From Nannocystis pusilla (lineage in GTDB: Bacteria; Myxococcota_A; Polyangia; Nannocystales; Nannocystaceae), in NCBI RefSeq assembly GCF_020073745.1, contig NZ_JAIRAU010000028.1, positions 310,001 to 374,000 on the forward strand: a stretch of DNA of 64,000 bases. Direction: 5' to 3'. Position numbers and translations under genes: made by a program. Below are positions 35,225-43,141 of the stretch, piece after piece. How positions within the stretch are numbered: position 1 is the stretch's first letter; every line of letters starts with the position of its first letter. The notes beneath the pieces are model-generated. The model saw only the letters and a program-made list of their open reading frames with translations. It was not told the origin of the DNA and ran no database searches.

Positions 35225-35782
35225 TCATGCCGCGACCCTCGCGTTGGCGGACTGAGCCCCACGCAAGCCGAGGTAAACGTGCAGGATGCCGAGGACGATC
35301 GCGCCCGGTACCAGGTTGATGGCGAGCGCGGCGCTGAACCCCGGCATCGGCGTGTGGAGCACCATGGGGCCGTCGAGGGTCCACGCGGAGGCGGGGCGAG
35401 CGGCGAGGACGAGCGCCAGCGACGCCGCGTGCAGCATCGTCAGCGTGACATGCACGGTATACTCGGCGGTGCTCAGGCCCCCCAGCGTCGCCCGGCTGTC
35501 CCGCTCGATCGCCACGTCCCAGAGCCCGATCACGAGGTCGAGGGCGGCGGCCCCAACCGCCGCCCACAGGAGCGCCCCGGCGGTCGGCGCGGCGAACAAG
35601 CCGCCAACGAACGCCGGGAAGAGCAAGGCCCGCAGGGTGTGCAACCAGTGCTCGCAGCGGGTCTCTGCGCGCTGGTGAAGCCGCAGCCGCCAGAGGTGGA
35701 TGTAAAGCCCGTCGATCGCGGCGAGGACGGCGTACGCCGCGAGAAGGATCGCGGCGGCGTTGGTCAGCGTGGGATCGATCAT
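35225..35782 (-). CDS. Hypothetical integral membrane protein of the ars cluster
   Basis: 185 residues with five likely transmembrane helices, starting at the ATG 35782. Phrases such as LYIHLWRLRLHQRAETRCEHWLHTLRALLFP and GLWDVAIERDSRA carry conserved-looking charged residues at helix ends. It lies between the sigma factor and arsM on the same strand, 21 bp from arsM, so it is probably in one operon with them. Function not recognised. Confidence 0.7.
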   Translation of the reverse strand: MIDPTLTNAAAILLAAYAVLAAIDGLYIHLWRLRLHQRAETRCEHWLHTLRALLFPAFVGGLFAAPTAGALLWAAVGAAALDLVIGLWDVAIERDSRATLGGLSTAEYTVHVTLTMLHAASLALVLAARPASAWTLDGPMVLHTPMPGFSAALAINLVPGAIVLGILHVYLGLRGAQSANARVAA

Positions 35783-35803
35783 GGTCTGCTCCGTCGATCG
35801 TGG

Positions 35804-36595
35804 TCACGCGGTGCGCGGCCGGTTGGCCTCGATGATCGCCGACGCGACGTAGTCCTCGGCGCCGGAGCCCGGGACCCAGTCCTTGATGAACTCCCGGCTT
35901 TCGGGCTTGACGCTGATCCGGATGTTCTCGAAGCCGGCCTCGCGCAGCAGAGCCTCGAGGATCCCGACCTCGGCCGCACCGGCGACGCAGCCGGTCCGCG
36001 CGGCGACTTGCTCCGCCAGCTCCTCGGGCAGGGCCGCGGTGGCGACGACATCCGAGATCGCGAGTCGCCCGCCCGGCTTCAGCACCCGGAACGCCTCGCG
36101 GAACACGGACCCCTTGTCGGGCGAGAGGTTGATGACGCAGTTCGAGAGGATCACGTCGACCTGCGCGTCGGCGATGGGCAGGTGCTCGATCTCGCCGAGC
36201 CGAAACTCGACGGTGCGCGCGTCGAGCTTGCGCGCGTTGGCCCGCGCCTTGGTGACCATGTCCGGCGTCATGTCGACGCCGATCACGCGGCCGGTCGGGC
36301 CGACCTTGCGCGCGGCGAGGAAGCAGTCGAAGCCGCCGCCGCTGCCGAGGTCGAGCACGACCTCGCCGGGCCGCAGCGCCGCGATCGCCTGCGGATTGCC
36401 GCACCCGAGGCCCATGTCGGCCCCTTCAGGGACGGCGGCCTGCTCCTCGGCCGAGTAACCAAGTTGGTGGCTGGAGTCCGTCTTCGGGCTGCTGCAGCAG
36501 CCGGGAGTGCAGCCGCTCGCGGCGCCGGTGTTGGCGATCTTGGCGTAGTGCTCGCGGACTGCGCCGCGGATCTCGTCGTCGTTCTGGTCGGTCAT
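35804..36595 (-). CDS. arsM: Arsenite methyltransferase ArsM
   Basis: 263 residues. The SAM site is VVLDLGSGGGFDCFLAA with GVDMTPDMV after it. The conserved arsenic-binding cysteines are present in GLGCGNP (C65), SNCVINLSPDK and TGCVAGA, and the N-terminus has an extra Cys cluster (GCTPGCC). ArsM methylates As(III) with SAM to volatile or less retained forms. It is divergent from arsR, with a shared 118-bp promoter region. Confidence 0.93.
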   Translation of the reverse strand: MTDQNDDEIRGAVREHYAKIANTGAASGCTPGCCSSPKTDSSHQLGYSAEEQAAVPEGADMGLGCGNPQAIAALRPGEVVLDLGSGGGFDCFLAARKVGPTGRVIGVDMTPDMVTKARANARKLDARTVEFRLGEIEHLPIADAQVDVILSNCVINLSPDKGSVFREAFRVLKPGGRLAISDVVATAALPEELAEQVAARTGCVAGAAEVGILEALLREAGFENIRISVKPESREFIKDWVPGSGAEDYVASAIIEANRPRTA

Positions 36596-36699
36596 GATGG
36601 TCTCCGCCCGAAGACGACGACCCTCCCGAAAGGACGCAGACTTTTTTCGGGCCCTGGCCGCCTGCCGATTTGGGCTTGAATCTCGGCGTCTGGAGCTAT

Positions 36700-36715
36700 A
36701 TCGTTAAAATACGAT
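36700..36715. promoter_or_regulatory. Probable ArsR operator overlapping the arsR start
   Basis: ATCGT, six bases, then ACGAT form a perfect 5-bp dyad. Its right arm overlaps the arsR ATG (36714). With TATATC just upstream as a possible -10 box, the arsR transcript could be leaderless or nearly so, and bound repressor would block the start directly. Confidence 0.65.
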
Positions 36716-37055
36716 GAGCGACGCCGCTCCCCCGGCCTGCTGCCCTCCCTCCGACGACCGCCCGGACCTGCGGCCTATCGAGGGCGACGAGGCCGATCAA
36801 GAGCTCGCGGCGCTGGCGAAGGCGGTCGGCCATCCCGCCCGGGTGCAAATCCTCCGGCTGCTGGCGCGCCGCGCGTCGTGCGTTTGCGGCGAGATCGTGG
36901 ACGAGCTTCCGCTCGCTCAGTCGACGGTGTCACAGCACCTCAAGGTGCTGAAGGACGCCGGTCTCATCCGCGGCGAGATCGATGGCCCACGGACCTGTTA
37001 CTGCATCGACAATCGCGCCCTCCGTCGGCTAAAGGCGCTCGTGGGCGGCCTCTAG
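36714..37055 (+). CDS. arsR: ArsR-family arsenic-responsive repressor
   Basis: 113 residues. The winged-helix domain shows VGHPARVQILRLLA and STVSQHLKVLKDAGLI. The arsenite site is in RASCVCGEIVD, the ELCVC-type position at helix 3. Other Cys occur in the N-terminal PACCPP and near TCYC. It should repress the arsenic genes on both sides until As(III) binds. Confidence 0.93.
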   Translation: MSDAAPPACCPPSDDRPDLRPIEGDEADQELAALAKAVGHPARVQILRLLARRASCVCGEIVDELPLAQSTVSQHLKVLKDAGLIRGEIDGPRTCYCIDNRALRRLKALVGGL

Positions 37056-37115
37056 CCTGCTAAATCGTCCTTCTACGAACGCGAGCGCCGGCCTCGCACC
37101 GCTGGAGCATCCTGC

Positions 37116-38156
37116 ATGAGTTCCGCAAGTCCTCTCGGCATCTTCGAGCGCTACCTGAGCCTTTGGGTCGCGCTGTGCATCGCGGCGGGCGTCGCCCTCG
37201 GCAACCTCGCGCCGGGCTTGTTCGCGTTCGTAAGCGGCCTCGAAGCCGCTAGCGTCAACCTCGTCGTCGCCATGCTGATCTGGGTGATGATCTACCCGAT
37301 GATGATCCAGATCGATTTCGGCTCGCTGCGCGACGTGGGGCGCCGGCCGAAGGGCCTGATCGTCACGCTCGTGATCAACTGGCTGATCAAGCCGTTCACC
37401 ATGGCCGGGCTCGCCAGCCTGTTCTTTCTCCACGTGTTCGCCGGCCTCATGCCCGAGGCCGAAGCCCGCGAGTACCTCGCCGGCGCGATCCTCCTCGGCG
37501 TCGCGCCATGCACGGCGATGGTGTTCGTGTGGAGTCAGCTCACCCGCGGCGACGCCAATTACACGCTCGTCCAGGTCGCGGTGAACGACTTGATCATGGT
37601 CGTCGCGTTCGCGCCGATCACCGCGCTCTTGCTCGGCGTCACCGACATCACCGTGCCGTGGACGACCCTGTTGCTGTCGGTCGTTCTCTACGTCGTGATC
37701 CCGCTCGCCGCCGGCGCATGGAGCCGGCGCGCGCTGACCGGGCGCGAGCCCGCGGCGCTCGGCCGCTTCGTCGCCGCCCTCAAGCCCGTCTCCGTACTCG
37801 GGCTCCTGGGGACGGTCGTCCTGCTGTTCGGCTTCCAGGCGACGACCATCGTCGAGCGCCCGCTGACGATCGCGCTGATCGCCGTGCCGCTGCTGATCCA
37901 GGGCTATGGGATCTTCGGGCTGGCGTACTTGTGGGCGTGGGCCTGGCGCCTGCCGCACTCGGTCGCAGCGCCGGCCGCGTTGATCGGCACGTCCAATTTC
38001 TTCGAGCTCGCGGTCGCGGTCGCGATCGGGCTGTTCGGCCTCCAGTCGGGCGCCGCGCTAGCGACCGTCGTCGGGGTGCTCGTCGAGGTGCCGGTGATGC
38101 TGTCCCTGTGCGCCTTCGCCAATCGAACCGCCCACCGCTTCGCCGCGGCCGCGTGA
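37116..38156 (+). CDS. arsB: Acr3-type arsenite efflux transporter
   Basis: 346 residues with ten hydrophobic segments. The conserved Acr3 motif GVAPCTAMVFVWS holds the essential Cys, and a second conserved stretch is AALIGTSNFFELAVAVA. It exports As(III) across the inner membrane. Other names used for it are acr3 and arsB; it is not the unrelated ArsB type. It starts 60 bp after arsR and is followed by arsC. Confidence 0.93.
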   Translation: MSSASPLGIFERYLSLWVALCIAAGVALGNLAPGLFAFVSGLEAASVNLVVAMLIWVMIYPMMIQIDFGSLRDVGRRPKGLIVTLVINWLIKPFTMAGLASLFFLHVFAGLMPEAEAREYLAGAILLGVAPCTAMVFVWSQLTRGDANYTLVQVAVNDLIMVVAFAPITALLLGVTDITVPWTTLLLSVVLYVVIPLAAGAWSRRALTGREPAALGRFVAALKPVSVLGLLGTVVLLFGFQATTIVERPLTIALIAVPLLIQGYGIFGLAYLWAWAWRLPHSVAAPAALIGTSNFFELAVAVAIGLFGLQSGAALATVVGVLVEVPVMLSLCAFANRTAHRFAAAA

Positions 38157-38161
38157 ACCTC

Positions 38162-38581
<420 letters not shown>

Positions 38582-38723
38582 CAGGTCGGCAAGCGGGACG
38601 CACGGCGGCACATGCCCGTGTGCGTGTCACGTCCGCCCGTTCGCTCCCGTGGGCCCGAGGCGACACGAAGCCGATCGGCGCCAAGCGCGAGACAGCGCGC
38701 GGCGTCCGGAGTAGTCTTACGGC

Positions 38724-38790
38724 ATGCGGCGCCTCGCGCTCGCCGCCGCCACTGCCGCTCTCGCCTGCGGCAGCGACAACTCGCCGGGGG
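38724..38790 (+). pseudogene. Truncated 5' end of a lipoprotein gene
   Basis: MRRLALAAATAALACGSDNS is a normal signal peptide with lipobox ALAC, in the style of the other lipoproteins here. After about 22 codons the sequence changes into the reverse complement of an integrase, so the rest of the lipoprotein gene is missing. Confidence 0.6.
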
Positions 38791-39236
38791 GGTTCTCGAC
38801 GACGGGGCAGCTCATCTGCTTCGCGGCGACCCGAGCGGCGTCGTCGTCAACAGTAATCTTCCGCTCCTTGCCCGACTTCGTGCGGACCAGCTTGATCTTG
38901 TTCCCGCGGATGTCGCCGGCGTCGACGCGCGCCATCTCGTCGATGCGCGTCCCGGAGAGAAGCAGCATGCGAAAGAGCGTGTGCGGGGCCGTGTGGTGCG
39001 CCAGATCCTGGCCTTCAAGCCGACGCCGACGCCCGTCCTCGACGCGCGCGTCGTACAGGTCCGCGGCGACGGCCCGCAGGTCTCGCATTTCCTCAGCGGT
39101 GATCGGCCGCGGCGGCTTGCGGCGATGCTTGGCCCGGACCCCGTAGTCCGGATCGCACGGGATCACGCCGCGGGCCCGCGCGAAGCGAAGCAAGTTCCGC
39201 AGGCGAGCGAGGCACAAGAAGGTCGCGTGAATCTTC
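38791..39236 (-). pseudogene. Tyrosine recombinase (integrase) relic
   Basis: The minus strand encodes LARLRNLLRFARARG, then a catalytic-domain entry (PITAEEMRDLRAVAADLYDAR), LLLSGTRIDEMARVDAGDI with the box I Arg, and VRTKSGKERKITVDDDAARV with the beta-hairpin Lys. The HxxR box and the catalytic Tyr are missing at one end and most of the N-terminal domain at the other. A repeat array abuts its 5' end. It marks the right border of the arsenic cluster. Confidence 0.75.
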
Positions 39237-39238
39237 GG

Positions 39239-39294
39239 GCATGTTCTCAAGAACATGCCCGCACGGGCATGCTCTCCAGAACATGCCCTGAAAA
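39239..39294. repeat. 14-bp-phase hairpin element, 4 units, two hairpins
   Basis: Units start at 39239, 39253, 39267 and 39281. GGGCATGTTC (39237-39246) pairs perfectly with GAACATGCCC (39251-39260) around TCAA. The second hairpin 39265-39288 has one mismatch. Both arms have changed together relative to the usual GGACATGTCC. Confidence 0.92.
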
Positions 39295-40080
39295 TCAGCC
39301 CAGCAGCTCGCGCACGAACCGAGCCGAGGCCGCCAGCGTCTCCTCCGGCCGCTCGCGGTGCGGGCTGTGCCCGCAGCCCGGCAGGATCAGCGTCTCGACC
39401 CGCCCGCCCGCCCCGCGGGCGATCGCCTGCAGCTGCGCCGGCGTCCCGTACACGTCGTCTTCGCCCTGGATCAGCAGGATCGGCGCCGACACCCGCGGCA
39501 GGTAGCCCTCGATGTTCCAGCGCGTGAACGCCGGGTCGAGCCACGCGTCGCACCAGCCGCGGAACGCCACGTCGACGTTGTCGCCGTGGTGCCGCTGCAG
39601 GCGCGCGCGCAGCTCGCCGGCCTCGTACTCGCGCCGGGCCGCGGCGATGCTGCGCACCGACAGCGCCTCGCAGAACACGTGCGGCGCCATCAGCACCAGC
39701 CCCGCCACCCGCCGGTGCGGGTCGGTCGCCGCGTGGACCAGCGCGATCGAGCCGCCGTCGCTGTGGCCGACGAGGATCGCCGTGCGCACCCCCGTCGCGT
39801 CGAGCACCGGCCCGACCACCGCCTCGCCCTCGCGCTGCATGTAGTCGAGCGGCCGCTGCAGCGCGATCGGCTCCGACCGGCCGTAGCCCGCCCGGCTGTA
39901 GACCAGCGCCCCGCAGCCGGTCGCCGCCGCCAGGCGCTCGGGGAAGTCGCGCCACAGCGACACGCAGCCGAGCCCCTCGTGCAGCAGCACCAGCGTCGGC
40001 GCCGCCGCCGGCCCCGGGCCGACCCACCGGTACTCGAGCCGCTGCCCCGCGGCGGTCAGATGGGTGGTCTCTTGCGACAT
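39295..40080 (-). CDS. Alpha/beta hydrolase
   Basis: 261 residues. Nucleophile elbow GHSDGG, an acid in IQGEDDVYGTP and the His in GCGHSPHRE give a complete triad; LLHEGLGCVSLWRDFP is the oxyanion region. The family covers esterases and related enzymes and the substrate is not known. Repeat arrays lie at both ends: the start ATG is inside the upstream array and the stop is at the edge of the downstream one. Bestrophin lies 33 bp upstream on the same strand. Confidence 0.85.
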   Translation of the reverse strand: MSQETTHLTAAGQRLEYRWVGPGPAAAPTLVLLHEGLGCVSLWRDFPERLAAATGCGALVYSRAGYGRSEPIALQRPLDYMQREGEAVVGPVLDATGVRTAILVGHSDGGSIALVHAATDPHRRVAGLVLMAPHVFCEALSVRSIAAARREYEAGELRARLQRHHGDNVDVAFRGWCDAWLDPAFTRWNIEGYLPRVSAPILLIQGEDDVYGTPAQLQAIARGAGGRVETLILPGCGHSPHRERPEETLAASARFVRELLG

Positions 40081-40118
40081 GTCCCTGTCAACCTGTCCTT
40101 CATGCCATGTCCTTCAGA
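40077..40118. repeat. 14-bp-phase element joining a stop and a start, 3 units
   Basis: Units start at 40077, 40091 and 40105 (42 bp). It contains both the hydrolase start codon (40080-40078) and the bestrophin stop codon (40116-40114). Confidence 0.85.
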
Positions 40119-41052
40119 GCAGCTGACCGTGGTGCGGCTGAGCCGGCTCGGGCAGCTCGGCCTCGCCGAGGCGCTGGCGCAGGTCGATCTCGATCGTGCG
40201 GCACAGCGCGCTCAGCGGCAGGTCGTTGGGGTCGCTGCCGAACGGATCCTGGATCTCGTCGCCGAGCGCGTCGAGCCCGTAGAACGCGTACGACATCATC
40301 AGCACGACCACCGGCGTCATCAGCCCCAGCGGCGACAGCACCCCGAACGGCAGCGCGTAGCAGTAGGAGCCGACGATCCGGCGCAGCAGCACCTGGTAGG
40401 CGAACGGGATCGGCGTGTTGGCGATCCGCTCGCAGCCGCCCTGGATGTCGGTCAGCGCGGTGAGGCTCTGGTGGAGCAGCGACAGGTGCATCGGGTGGAT
40501 GAGCTCGGCGCGGTAGGCCTCGTCGAGCTGCTCGGCCATCCGCTGGACCAGCGCGTTCGGCCGGTTGCGCTCGCCCATCAATTGCTCGAGCTCGGTCGGC
40601 GTGACGAACGCCGCCAGGTCGCCGACCATCGCCTCCTCCCCGCGCAGGCGCATGCGCAGCGCGTGCGGGAACGCCATCACGAGGTAGACCAGCCGCCGGC
40701 GCCGCTCGGCCAGCGCCGCGTCGCCGAGCCCGGCGCCGACGAGCGTCTGGGTCTGGCGCGCCAGCGTGCGGCAGGTGTTGACCAGCTGCCCCCACAGCCG
40801 CCGGCCCTCCCAGTAGCGGTCGTAGGCGGTGTTGATGCGGAACCCGAGGAAGATGCCGAGCACGAAGCCGATCAGGGTGAACGGCAGCGGCGTCACGTCG
40901 CGCCCGTCGAGCCAGCCGTAGGTCATGTGGCCCAGCGTCATCACCAGCGCGAACGACACGTTGAGCGTCAGGCGCCGCCAGATCCGCGCCAGCGTCGTCC
41001 CGCGCGCCGCGAACACGAAGTGCAGCCAGGACTCCCCGTTCGTGACGATCAT
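40114..41052 (-). CDS. Bestrophin-like anion channel
   Basis: 312 residues from the ATG at 41052 (MIVTNGESWLHFVFAARG). The family pattern includes FRINTAYDRYWEGRRLWGQLVNTCR after the second helix and PFGVLSPLGLMTPVVVLMMSYAFYGLDALGDEIQDPFG, typical of bacterial bestrophins (UPF0187/YneE). These are pentameric anion channels of the inner membrane. It diverges from the glucanotransferase gene. Confidence 0.88.
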   Translation of the reverse strand: MIVTNGESWLHFVFAARGTTLARIWRRLTLNVSFALVMTLGHMTYGWLDGRDVTPLPFTLIGFVLGIFLGFRINTAYDRYWEGRRLWGQLVNTCRTLARQTQTLVGAGLGDAALAERRRRLVYLVMAFPHALRMRLRGEEAMVGDLAAFVTPTELEQLMGERNRPNALVQRMAEQLDEAYRAELIHPMHLSLLHQSLTALTDIQGGCERIANTPIPFAYQVLLRRIVGSYCYALPFGVLSPLGLMTPVVVLMMSYAFYGLDALGDEIQDPFGSDPNDLPLSALCRTIEIDLRQRLGEAELPEPAQPHHGQLL

Positions 41053-41134
41053 CCGCCGGGAAGGTAGCCGTTCGCCCGTCGCCCGGTCCACGCGTCGCGT
41101 GACGCGCGGCCGCGCCCTCGCTACCCTCCGCGGC

Positions 41135-43120
41135 ATGCCGGCTCACGATCGCCCCGTCGCCCGCGAAGATCTCGCGGCCGCCCTCGACATCCTCGGCAAG
41201 CGGCACCTCGTGCTGTCGATCCACGACGTGTCGTTCCCCGGCCGCGACGACGAGGACCTCGGGCGCGGCTCGCCGTACAGCGGCGGCGGGCGGGCCTTCC
41301 TCGCGTTCGTGCGCCGGCTCGGGTTCACCGGCGTCCAGCTCGGCCCGCAGGGTCAGACCTCGCGCTACAACCCCTCGCCCTACGACGGGGCCCTGTTCGC
41401 CCGCGACATCCTCTCGCTCGCCCTGCGCCCGCTCGCCGACGACCCCGCCTACGGCAACGTCCTCCCGCGCGGCGACCTCGACGATCTCCTGCGCGGGCGC
41501 CCCTCGCGTCGGCAGGCGCCCGGCGTCACCGAGCGGGCCAGCTACGGCGACGCCTGGCCGCGCCAGCTGGCCGCGCTCGCCAGCGCCTGGCACGCCTTCG
41601 TCCGCCGCCGCGCCGCCGGCGACCCCGCCGTCTCCGACCTCGCCGACGCCTTCGCCGCCTTCGTCGCGAGCAACGCCGCCTGGCTGACCCCGGCCGGCAT
41701 GCACGAGGTCCTGTCGACCGCCTACCGGACCGGAGGGACATGGTCCGGAGCACATGGTCTTCGGGTCAGCTTCGACGGCTCGCACTGGAGGACATGGCCG
41801 AGAGACCAGGAACTTTGGGTCAGCAAGACGTCGGCCGCGGTGGCGCGGCGCGCCGGGCTGCAGCGGACCTACGCGCGCGAGCTCGAGTTCCTGGCGTTCT
41901 GTCAGCTGCTGCTGGCGCGCCAGCACGCCGCGCTGCGGGCCGAGCTGGCCGCGCGGCCGGGCCTGCCGGCCCTGCGGCTGTTCGGCGATCTCCAGGTCGG
42001 GATCTCCGTCGGCGACACCTGGGCGCTGCACGACCTGTTCCTGCCCGGCTACGCGATGGGCGCGCCGCCGAGCCGCACCAACCCCGACGGCCAGCCGTGG
42101 GGCTACCCGGTGCTCGACCCGCGCCTCTACCACGCCACCGGCGGCGGCCTCGGCCCCGCCCTGCAGCTGGTGGCCGCCCGCACCGACGCCATGCTGCGCG
42201 ACTACGATGGCCTGCGCGTCGACCACCCGCACGGCCTGGTGTGCCCGTGGGTCTACCGCACCGGTGAGCCTGACGCCTACCGCGCCGTCCAGGGCGGCGC
42301 GCGCCTGTTCGAATCGCCATGTCTCTCGGACCATCCGGCGCTGGCCGCCCACGCGATCGCCCGCGAAGATCAGCTCGACACCGCCCTGCCGCGCCACGCC
42401 GACCGGTGGGTCCGGACGCTCGACGACGCGCAGGTCCGGCGCTACGGCGCCCAGCTCGACGTGGTCCTCGCCGCCGCCCGCGCGCACGGGCGCGCCCTCG
42501 ACGACGTCCTGTGCGAGGTGCTGAGCACGCAGCCCTATCCGCTGCAGCGGGTGCTGGAAGGTCACGGCCTGGGCCGCTTCCGGGTCACGCAGAAGGCCGA
42601 CCTTGCCAACCCGAACGATGTTTATCGCAGTGAGAACGCCCGTCCGGAGGACTGGGTGATGCTCGGCAACCACGACACCCCGCCGATCTGGCGGCTCGCC
42701 GCCTCGTGGCACGGCACCCCGCTCGCAGCCGCGCAAACGGCGTACTTGTGCGGACGTCTGGGGTCCCGCAGCGACGATGACCCCCTGGCGGCGCGCATGC
42801 TGACCGACCCGGCCGCCCTCGTGCACGCCAAGTTCGCCGACCTCCTGGTGTGCCCGGCGCGCCAGGTCGCCGTGTTCATGAGCGACCTGTTCGGCAGCCA
42901 CGACATCTACAACGCCCCGGGCGTGGTCGATCCCGAGAACTGGACCCTCCGCCTGCGCGCCGGCTGCGAGGCCGCCTACTGGTCGCTGGCGGCCCGCGGA
43001 CTGGCGCTCGACCTCGGGTGGGCCCTGGCCATCGCCCTGCGGTCGCGCGGCCCCGCTTGCGCATCCGAGCACGCCGCGCTCGTGACCCGACTCGAGCGCG
43101 GCCTCGGGCGGCCGTGCTAG
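41135..43120 (+). CDS. malQ: 4-alpha-glucanotransferase (GH77)
   Basis: 661 residues from the ATG at 41135. GH77 features: SIHDVSFPG near the start, GFTGVQLGPQGQTSRYNPSPYD, the barrel segment LFGDLQVGISVGDTWAL, LRDYDGLRVDHPHGL with the catalytic Asp region, and MLGNHDTPPIWRL. It transfers alpha-1,4-glucan chains in glycogen or maltodextrin metabolism. The family's usual length is 500-700. Two repeat arrays are embedded (41738-41819 and 42303-42344); both keep the frame and fall in weakly conserved stretches. Confidence 0.85.
   Translation: MPAHDRPVAREDLAAALDILGKRHLVLSIHDVSFPGRDDEDLGRGSPYSGGGRAFLAFVRRLGFTGVQLGPQGQTSRYNPSPYDGALFARDILSLALRPLADDPAYGNVLPRGDLDDLLRGRPSRRQAPGVTERASYGDAWPRQLAALASAWHAFVRRRAAGDPAVSDLADAFAAFVASNAAWLTPAGMHEVLSTAYRTGGTWSGAHGLRVSFDGSHWRTWPRDQELWVSKTSAAVARRAGLQRTYARELEFLAFCQLLLARQHAALRAELAARPGLPALRLFGDLQVGISVGDTWALHDLFLPGYAMGAPPSRTNPDGQPWGYPVLDPRLYHATGGGLGPALQLVAARTDAMLRDYDGLRVDHPHGLVCPWVYRTGEPDAYRAVQGGARLFESPCLSDHPALAAHAIAREDQLDTALPRHADRWVRTLDDAQVRRYGAQLDVVLAAARAHGRALDDVLCEVLSTQPYPLQRVLEGHGLGRFRVTQKADLANPNDVYRSENARPEDWVMLGNHDTPPIWRLAASWHGTPLAAAQTAYLCGRLGSRSDDDPLAARMLTDPAALVHAKFADLLVCPARQVAVFMSDLFGSHDIYNAPGVVDPENWTLRLRAGCEAAYWSLAARGLALDLGWALAIALRSRGPACASEHAALVTRLERGLGRPC
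41738..41819. repeat. 14-bp-phase element inside malQ, about 4 units
   Basis: Units start at 41738 and 41752, and again at 41792 and 41806; the middle is degenerate and 2 bp out of phase. It encodes around TGGTWSGAHGL and HWRTWPRDQ. Confidence 0.65.
42303..42344. repeat. 14-bp-phase element inside malQ, 3 units (42 bp)
   Basis: Units start at 42303, 42317 and 42331, cores GCCTGTTC, CCATGTCT and CCATCCGG. It encodes the phrase LFESPCLSDHPAL. Confidence 0.7.
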
Positions 43121-43141
43121 CCTGCAAGCGCCTCCCCCGCC

